Shown in pieces: positions 59,245 through 64,000 of a DNA stretch of 64,000 nt. The notes beneath the pieces were generated by a model. It had not been told where the DNA came from and searched no databases. It worked only from the letters and a program-made list of their open reading frames with translations. The DNA lies in NCBI GenBank assembly GCA_000949895.1, contig JWIT01000014.1, forward strand, positions 87,019-151,018. Direction: 5' to 3'. This DNA comes from Agrobacterium arsenijevicii (lineage in GTDB: Bacteria > Pseudomonadota > Alphaproteobacteria > Rhizobiales > Rhizobiaceae). A program made the position numbers and the translations under genes. Positions within the stretch are counted from its first letter, which is position 1; the number at the start of each line of letters is the position of its first letter.

Positions 59245-61470
59245 TCACTCGGCGGCAATGTGGAAGGCTGCACCCTCCACCTCCACGCGACTTTCTTCAA
59301 CACTATAGTCTGTCGTGTCGATGGCCGGTGCTTCCGGTTCAAGTTCGACAGCTTCCGGGGTTGCTGCAACTTCACCCGCTTCCGCCTGCGATGCGGGCCG
59401 CTCGGTGCGCAGCAGTGGCGGCAACCATTCGGTCCCGGCCAGCAACTGCTCTGCGGCTTCCGCCATGGGCTGCTTCTTCATGGCTGCGATCCGATCCGCT
59501 GCCTCGTCGCCCACGGCTTCCCGCGCGGCTGCGATAATGTGCGCCTTGGTGACGCGTCCGAAGTAAGCCCGAACGGTCGGCATCCAGTGCTGGTTCATAT
59601 CCAGCACAAGCGCCGTTGCCAGCTTGTCGGCGGTCCGCTGCGCACGGGGTCGTTGTTCCCATGGCAGCTTGAGGGCATTGACGGTCAGCGATGCGCAATG
59701 GGCGAACAACGCCATGATGCTCACGTGATCCAGCACCGCGATGAAGTCCCAGAGTTCGCCCAGGTTCTGCGGCATATCTGCCGCCCATCCGGCATGACGA
59801 TCCGCCAGCATCTTCGCCGCCGCCGTGTCCTCGATACCATCAGCATGCCCGCCAAGGTGCGGACTGGTAGGCCGGATTTCGAGGGCATGAGCGTCAACGC
59901 TGCGATAGAACGTCTGTGCGGCAAGGGCGTGGGTGACGGCGATCAGGGCGATATCCGGCTGTTCGCCAAGCGCGAGGCGAAGGCCAAGCGTCCGGTGAGC
60001 CGTCAGGTCGCGGGTGAGAAGATCGGTGAGCGGCTGACCCGCATCGCCCTCCTCTTCTTCCTGCGGCGCAAGGCCGGATACATGGTAGCCCACCCCGTCA
60101 CGCTCATCGTCTTTGATGATTTCCCCGTCTTCATTGACGCGGATACCATTAATGACGCCTCCGGCCTCCTCCCGTTCCGGTTCCGACATCTCGTCCTCGG
60201 GGCGGATAAAGCCGCGCTCGATGCGGGCCGTTCCGTCATGGTTCAGCGTGACGAACACGCCGCCCCGGCTGATGTCGTCGGGATCATGACCTTCGCGCAT
60301 GGCATCGATCCGCTCGATCTCGGCTTCAAGCTCCGCGAAACGTTCGTCCACATCAGGCGGCAGGTCGTCGTCCGTGTTCTCCCATTCCGCTGTCAGATCA
60401 TCGAACTCATGCTTCGCGGCGGCATAGGCGACTTCGTCTGCTTCGGAAAGCTCCACCGTTTGCGGATAGATACGCCGCATGCCGTGGGCGTGCGGGAAAT
60501 CGATGAAGGCCTCCACCCATTTCCAACCCTCTGTTTCTCTGAGATCGACGGCGATCCCTTCCAGCTTGGCGATGACAAGCTGGTCCAGAAGTGCGGGATC
60601 GTCATAATATCCGCCGCGATCCTCGGTAAACAAATCGCGGATGATGGTGCCGCCCGCTTCCGTATAGGCCTCCGGGCCGACAAATATTGCCTTGCGGTCG
60701 TTCGCCTGCACATGTGTCCGTGTCAGGTCGCGGCGGATCGTCCACGGTTCACGGTTATAGCCAAGCCCGGCATAAACCTGCTCCTGCCGCGCATGGTCGT
60801 CGGTGACGGCAAAGGCCATCAGTTGGTCCAGCGTCAGATCGCCATCGCGATAGACCTGCATCAGCTTCGGGTTGACTGCGCCAAGGCGCATCCGCTGCTT
60901 CACCACATGCGCCGTTACACCGAAGCGGGCAGCGATTTCCTCGGCTCCCCAACCGCGATGTTCGGCAAGCTCACGAAACGCCTCGAACTGGTCTGCCGGG
61001 TGCATCGCCTCGCGGGTGACGTTTTCGTCAAGGCTGATTTCCTGCGGATCGTTCGCGGTATCGAGGACGCACCGGACGTGTTCGGACTTCCTGATCTGCT
61101 TGCGCCTGACGCGCAGCAGATGCGCCAGCCTGCGGCCTTCGCCGACCGTCACGAGATAGAAGCCGGTCGGTTCGCCCGCTTCGTCCGTCTCCGGTTCGAC
61201 CACAAGGTTCTGCAGCATGCCCTTTGCCGCGATGCTGGCCGCAAGCGCCTCGATATGCGCCTCACTGTGCGGGGTCTTCCTCGCATTGCGCGGCGACTTC
61301 TTGAGTTTTTCGAGCGGAATGAAGAGTTCTGCCCCGCTTATGGCTTTCGGTGCTGGCAGCGCAGCAACCACCTCTGCCACGGCCTCCCCGACGCTGCTGA
61401 TATCCGCAGTCGCTGCCGTCGCCTCTACCGCCGTCGCAACTGTGACGGCCTTCTTCTGTGTCCTTGCCAT
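59245..61470 (-). CDS. parB: Large ParB/RepB-type partition protein
   Basis: This is a 741-residue ParB-family protein, roughly twice the length of chromosomal ParB. An N-terminal low-complexity Ala-rich stretch precedes the ParB nuclease-like domain (ELFIPLEKLKKSPRNARKTPHSEAHIEALAASIAAKGMLQNLVVEPE and TVGEGRRLAHLL, residues 48-130). A KorB-like HTH follows (EEIAARFGVTAHVVKQRMRLGAVNPKLMQVYRDGDLTLDQLMAFA, 170-220). The remaining 500 residues, with acidic repeats, have no known function. No parA is found beside it. A leader shared with DUF932 lies upstream. Confidence 0.9.
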   Translation of the reverse strand: MARTQKKAVTVATAVEATAATADISSVGEAVAEVVAALPAPKAISGAELFIPLEKLKKSPRNARKTPHSEAHIEALAASIAAKGMLQNLVVEPETDEAGEPTGFYLVTVGEGRRLAHLLRVRRKQIRKSEHVRCVLDTANDPQEISLDENVTREAMHPADQFEAFRELAEHRGWGAEEIAARFGVTAHVVKQRMRLGAVNPKLMQVYRDGDLTLDQLMAFAVTDDHARQEQVYAGLGYNREPWTIRRDLTRTHVQANDRKAIFVGPEAYTEAGGTIIRDLFTEDRGGYYDDPALLDQLVIAKLEGIAVDLRETEGWKWVEAFIDFPHAHGMRRIYPQTVELSEADEVAYAAAKHEFDDLTAEWENTDDDLPPDVDERFAELEAEIERIDAMREGHDPDDISRGGVFVTLNHDGTARIERGFIRPEDEMSEPEREEAGGVINGIRVNEDGEIIKDDERDGVGYHVSGLAPQEEEEGDAGQPLTDLLTRDLTAHRTLGLRLALGEQPDIALIAVTHALAAQTFYRSVDAHALEIRPTSPHLGGHADGIEDTAAAKMLADRHAGWAADMPQNLGELWDFIAVLDHVSIMALFAHCASLTVNALKLPWEQRPRAQRTADKLATALVLDMNQHWMPTVRAYFGRVTKAHIIAAAREAVGDEAADRIAAMKKQPMAEAAEQLLAGTEWLPPLLRTERPASQAEAGEVAATPEAVELEPEAPAIDTTDYSVEESRVEVEGAAFHIAAE

Positions 61471-61710
61471 TGTTCCAATCCTTTCCCGTTAATGCCGGAG
61501 GCATGTCCCCGACATGCCTCCCGGGGGCGCGTGAGCGCGCGGGGATGGAGGGGGCAAATGCCAGCGAGCATGGCCGGGCTGCGCGGCGAGCGGAACGGAT
61601 CAGATTTGTCGGACAGTGCATGCCTATGCCCCGGCCTGCGAGCGGGCGGTCCTGCCATGCGCAGGTGGCGTTTGCAGGGGAGAAAGGGGTAAGACCCCTT
61701 GGCGTCCCCC
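61471..61710 (-). repeat. Structured leader, copy 2 (partner upstream of DUF932)
   Basis: This leader of parB matches that of the DUF932 gene in two blocks. Here GGAGGCATGTC-CCC-GACATGCCTCC (61497-61521) is a perfect 11-bp hairpin with one base pair exchanged relative to copy 1, and AAGGGGT-AAG-ACCCCTT (61684-61700) is another. Compensating changes between copies point to a conserved structure. Confidence 0.75.
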
Positions 61711-61726
61711 ACGATCGGCAAGGCAT

Positions 61727-62067
61727 CGGCCGTAGCCGATCAGGGAAAAGCGAGCGCAGCTCTCCTTATGCACGTTGGCGAGTGCGGAACCTACGATCAC
61801 GGAACGACGGGGTGGTCATGGAGATGAAGAACGCAAAATAATTCTACTTGAAGGGGGATTCGCCCGCCGCTAAATTCAAGTATTCTTACGCCAATGCCCT
61901 CTGTTTCCGCCGCACGATCTGCGAACGACTGCGAGCCGGAGCGACAAGGGACGGTACTTTACGCTGGAGGTCGCTGTCATGCCCGCGATTTCGCATTCAA
62001 ATCCGCCGGTTGCCGGCCCAGTCTTTGCCCGGAGCGGATTGGTCCGCTCGTGGGCGAGGATCGTGTT
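61727..62067. other. Intergenic region between parB leader and recombinase genes
   Basis: This region of about 340 bases contains an 8-bp inverted repeat (61845-61882). No gene is supported; the open frame extending upstream of 62068 is judged non-coding. Confidence 0.45.
61845..61882. repeat. Inverted repeat TACTTGAA...TTCAAGTA near the recombinase
   Basis: TACTTGAA at 61845-61852 and TTCAAGTA at 61875-61882 are exact inverted copies separated by 22 bases, about 390 bases before the recombinase gene. It could be a recombinase binding site or an operator of the recombinase transcript. Confidence 0.5.
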
Positions 62068-62262
62068 GTGGCAAAGCGGAAAGGGACAGCGGCAAACAGC
62101 GTGCGGGTCGTGCTCGCACCCGCCGACGACATGCCGGTCTACGACACGTCAAAGCCCGATCCTCGCCTCCGGGAACTTGTCCGCTTGCTTGCGCGACAGG
62201 CTGCCCGTAAATTCGTCGAAGCCGAGCAGGAGCGTGCCACCCGCGAACGCCTCCTCAAATAG
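62068..62262 (+). CDS. Small hypothetical protein preceding the recombinase
   Basis: This is a 64-residue basic protein (AKRKGTAANSVRVVLAPADDMPVYDTSKPDPRLRELVRLLARQAARKFVEAEQERA...). I chose the GTG at 62068, seven bases after GAGGA. The stop is 12 bases before the recombinase start, so they are co-transcribed. Such small ORFs commonly accompany large serine recombinases. Its function is unknown. Confidence 0.7.
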   Translation: MAKRKGTAANSVRVVLAPADDMPVYDTSKPDPRLRELVRLLARQAARKFVEAEQERATRERLLK

Positions 62263-62274
62263 GGAGGCCATCTC

Positions 62275-64000
62275 ATGAAGGTTGCGCTCTACGCACGCTA
62301 TTCATCTGACAATCAGCGCGATGCCTCCATTGAAGACCAGCTTCGCATTTGCCGCACGCGCGCCGAACGTGAAGGCTGGACAATCGTCGACAGCTATACC
62401 GATCGCGCCATCTCCGGTGCCTCTCTGATCCGTCCGGGTATCCAGGAACTGATTGCCGACGGACTGAAGCGGCGCTTCGACGTCATCCTGACGGAATCGC
62501 TCGACCGCCTTTCGCGCGACCAGGAAGATATCGCCGGCCTCTACAAGCGTATGCGCTTTGCCGGCGTCAGCATCGTTACGCTTTCCGAAGGTGAAGTCAG
62601 CGAACTCCATATCGGCCTCAAGGGCACGATGGGCGCGCTCTACCTGAAAGATCTCGCCGACAAGACCCGGCGTGGCCTGCGCGGCCGGGTAGAGGAAGGC
62701 AAATCCGGGGGCGGGCTCTGCTACGGCTACGACGTCGTGCGGCACGTCGAACCATCAGGCGAAACGAACCGCGGCGAGCGCACCATCAACGAGCCGGAAG
62801 CCAATATCGTCCGGCGGATTTTTACGGAATATCTGGCTGGCAAGTCCTCGCGCACGATCGCCATGGTGCTGAACGGCGAAGGGGTGCCAGGGCCGCAGGG
62901 TAGCGAATGGGGGCCATCGACCATCCATGGCAATCCGAAGCGTGGGACCGGCATTCTAAACAATGAGCTTTATGTCGGGAAACTGGTCTGGAACCGCCTG
63001 CGATACCTGAAGGACCCAGATACAGGCAAACGCGTTTCCCGTCCCAATCCGGAAACGGACTGGGTCGTTAATGACGTGCCGGATCTGCGCATCGTCGATC
63101 AGAACCTCTGGGATGCGGTGAAGACGCGGCAGGAGCAACTGGCGCTGGAACCCGGCACCCTGCCTGGCGACAACCGTATCCTGAACGAACGCCGCCGGCC
63201 AAAACACCTGTTCACCGGGCTCGTCAAATGTGGCTGCTGCGGTGGCGGTTATTCGATGATTTCGAAGGACATGCTCGGCTGCACCAATGCCCGGACCAAG
63301 GGGACTTGCGACAACCGGCTGAACATCCGCCGCGACACGCTCGAACAATCCGTTCTGAACGGGCTCGACAAGCACCTGATGGAACCGGAGCTCTACAAGG
63401 AGTTCTGCGAGGAGTTTACGAGGGAGGTCAACAAGGCTCGAATGGAGGCTCGCGCATCGCTCGATTCAACGGCCGCTGAGATCAAACGGATCGACCGCGA
63501 ACTCGACACTCTCCTCGACCTTATTCTAAAGGGTGGTGCTGCCGATAGGATCAACGCGAAGATGGTGGCGCTCGAGGCGCGCAAGAAGGAGCTGGTCGGC
63601 TTCCTCGACGATACGGAGGAGCCACCTCCCCTGCTGCATCCTAATCTGGCAAAATATTATCATGAGGAGATCGCTGCTCTCCACGACCAGTTGGGCAATG
63701 AAGAAACGCGAGCACTGGCGGCCGACAAACTCCGCACGCTGGTCAACCGCATCGAGCTTGTTCCCGATCGTGCGGAACTGGTGATCGTGCTGCGCGGCGA
63801 TCTTGCCGCGATCCTGACGTTTGCATCTGGCAAGAGGAAACCAGAGTTCCTCAACGAGAGGGCAATACTCGAAGAACTGTTGGGCTGCGCTGATCAATCC
63901 GGTAGCCAGAAACGCAAAAAGCCCCACGAGGGGGCTTTATTGGGATCACAGGGATCGTTGGTTGCGGGGGCAGGATTTGAACCTGCGGCCTTCAGGTTAT
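62275..64000 (+). CDS. Large serine recombinase, frame continuing past the right edge
   Basis: The frame is open for 575 codons to the window end. The resolvase domain is at residues 1-150 (ALYARYSSDNQRDASIEDQ with the nucleophilic Ser; LTESLDRLSRDQEDIAGLYK), followed by the recombinase domain, a zinc ribbon (KCGCCGGGYSMISKDMLGCTN), and a coiled coil at about 390-460. It probably integrates the element. The last codons (VAGAGFEPAAFRL) are read from the complement of a tRNA gene and its terminator, so the true stop is not in the window and the C-terminus is host-derived. The ATG at 62275 follows AGGGAGGCCATCTC. Confidence 0.92.
   Translation, partial: MKVALYARYSSDNQRDASIEDQLRICRTRAEREGWTIVDSYTDRAISGASLIRPGIQELIADGLKRRFDVILTESLDRLSRDQEDIAGLYKRMRFAGVSIVTLSEGEVSELHIGLKGTMGALYLKDLADKTRRGLRGRVEEGKSGGGLCYGYDVVRHVEPSGETNRGERTINEPEANIVRRIFTEYLAGKSSRTIAMVLNGEGVPGPQGSEWGPSTIHGNPKRGTGILNNELYVGKLVWNRLRYLKDPDTGKRVSRPNPETDWVVNDVPDLRIVDQNLWDAVKTRQEQLALEPGTLPGDNRILNERRRPKHLFTGLVKCGCCGGGYSMISKDMLGCTNARTKGTCDNRLNIRRDTLEQSVLNGLDKHLMEPELYKEFCEEFTREVNKARMEARASLDSTAAEIKRIDRELDTLLDLILKGGAADRINAKMVALEARKKELVGFLDDTEEPPPLLHPNLAKYYHEEIAALHDQLGNEETRALAADKLRTLVNRIELVPDRAELVIVLRGDLAAILTFASGKRKPEFLNERAILEELLGCADQSGSQKRKKPHEGALLGSQGSLVAGAGFEPAAFRL
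63916..63940 (-). terminator. Terminator of the initiator tRNA gene
   Basis: AAAGCCCC (63918-63925) and GGGGCTTT (63931-63938) pair around ACGAG. On the minus strand the hairpin is followed by TTTTT, the form of a tRNA terminator, 20 bases after the tRNA CCA end. The recombinase frame runs straight through it. Confidence 0.75.
63959..64000 (-). tRNA. Initiator tRNA-Met (fMet), 3' part
   Basis: On the minus strand this encodes the 3' half: anticodon-arm bases ATAACCTGAAGG, the T-arm GCAGGTTCAAATCCTGC and the end CCCCGCAACCA with an encoded CCA. The CCCCGCAACCA end and AACCTGAAGG arm match alphaproteobacterial tRNA-fMet. The anticodon CAT and the 5' half lie beyond the right edge. The mobile element appears to end next to it. 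Confidence 0.83.

Noticed and set aside
58897..61692. Long plus-strand open frame opposite parB
   Set aside because: The minus-strand ParB reading has clear domains and a ribosome site; the plus frame is an antisense shadow caused by GC bias.
1..64000. CRISPR arrays, rRNA genes and intact insertion sequences
   Set aside because: No spaced direct-repeat array, rRNA-like sequence or complete transposase with terminal repeats was seen on either strand.

Overview
The window reads as alphaproteobacterial DNA, most likely from the Rhizobiaceae or a close Hyphomicrobiales relative. The evidence is a moderately high GC content, a full trb conjugation operon with an RPA-type replication initiator, a BA14K-family secreted protein, a tripartite tricarboxylate (TTT) transporter, and an initiator tRNA of alphaproteobacterial type at the right edge. 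The species cannot be named from the sequence alone. It divides into a nitrile-metabolism half and an integrative conjugative element (ICE) that carries cargo.

Positions 1-15.4 kb are devoted to nitriles. A Tat-signal nitrilase runs off the left edge. It is followed by an alpha/beta hydrolase and a second nitrilase that diverge from an AraC-type regulator, and then by a second, mosaic copy of the same hydrolase. A DUF983 gene and a MocR-type regulator (GntR helix-turn-helix fused to an aminotransferase domain) separate these from a complete Nit1C cluster at 7666-14547: MSMEG_0572-family protein, nitrilase, radical SAM protein, GNAT, AIR-synthase-like protein, glycosyltransferase, MSMEG_0570-family protein and flavin oxidoreductase. 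A hotdog-type gene resembling the Pnap_2097/LnmK group is appended. The cluster has a near-consensus sigma-54 promoter, which fits nitrogen-starvation control.

Positions 16-21 kb hold a small export island: a C39-peptidase ABC transporter, an HlyD-type adaptor, and a 79-residue peptide with a double-glycine leader whose mature part is Ser/Gly/Phe-rich and lacks cysteine. Two small secreted proteins flank it.

From 20,992 rightward the DNA is an ICE. It carries trbBCDEJ-(K)-LFGI, a ribbon-helix-helix protein, the coupling protein TraG, a toxin-antitoxin pair, a DUF3363 relaxase, a lytic transglycosylase, DUF736, TraF, DUF2840, an RPA replication initiator with three iteron-like repeats, an AlpA-like protein, a frameshifted DUF6499-DUF2285 gene, and LuxR and XRE regulators. 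Cargo follows: an IclR-controlled operon (M24 hydrolase, threonine-synthase-like enzyme, TTT transporter), a second toxin-antitoxin pair, and a translationally coupled GHMP kinase plus cysteine-synthase-like enzyme. Next come DUF932, an AbiH-type defence gene beside an unrecognised 514-residue protein, DUF736 with a decayed copy, and a large ParB. A large serine recombinase ends the element; its frame runs across a tRNA terminator and into the initiator tRNA, so the right attachment junction is probably inside its 3' end.

The observations most worth following are the double-glycine peptide system, the AbiH neighbour, the kinase/PLP-enzyme pair, the structured leader repeated upstream of DUF932 and parB, and the recombinase-tRNA junction.
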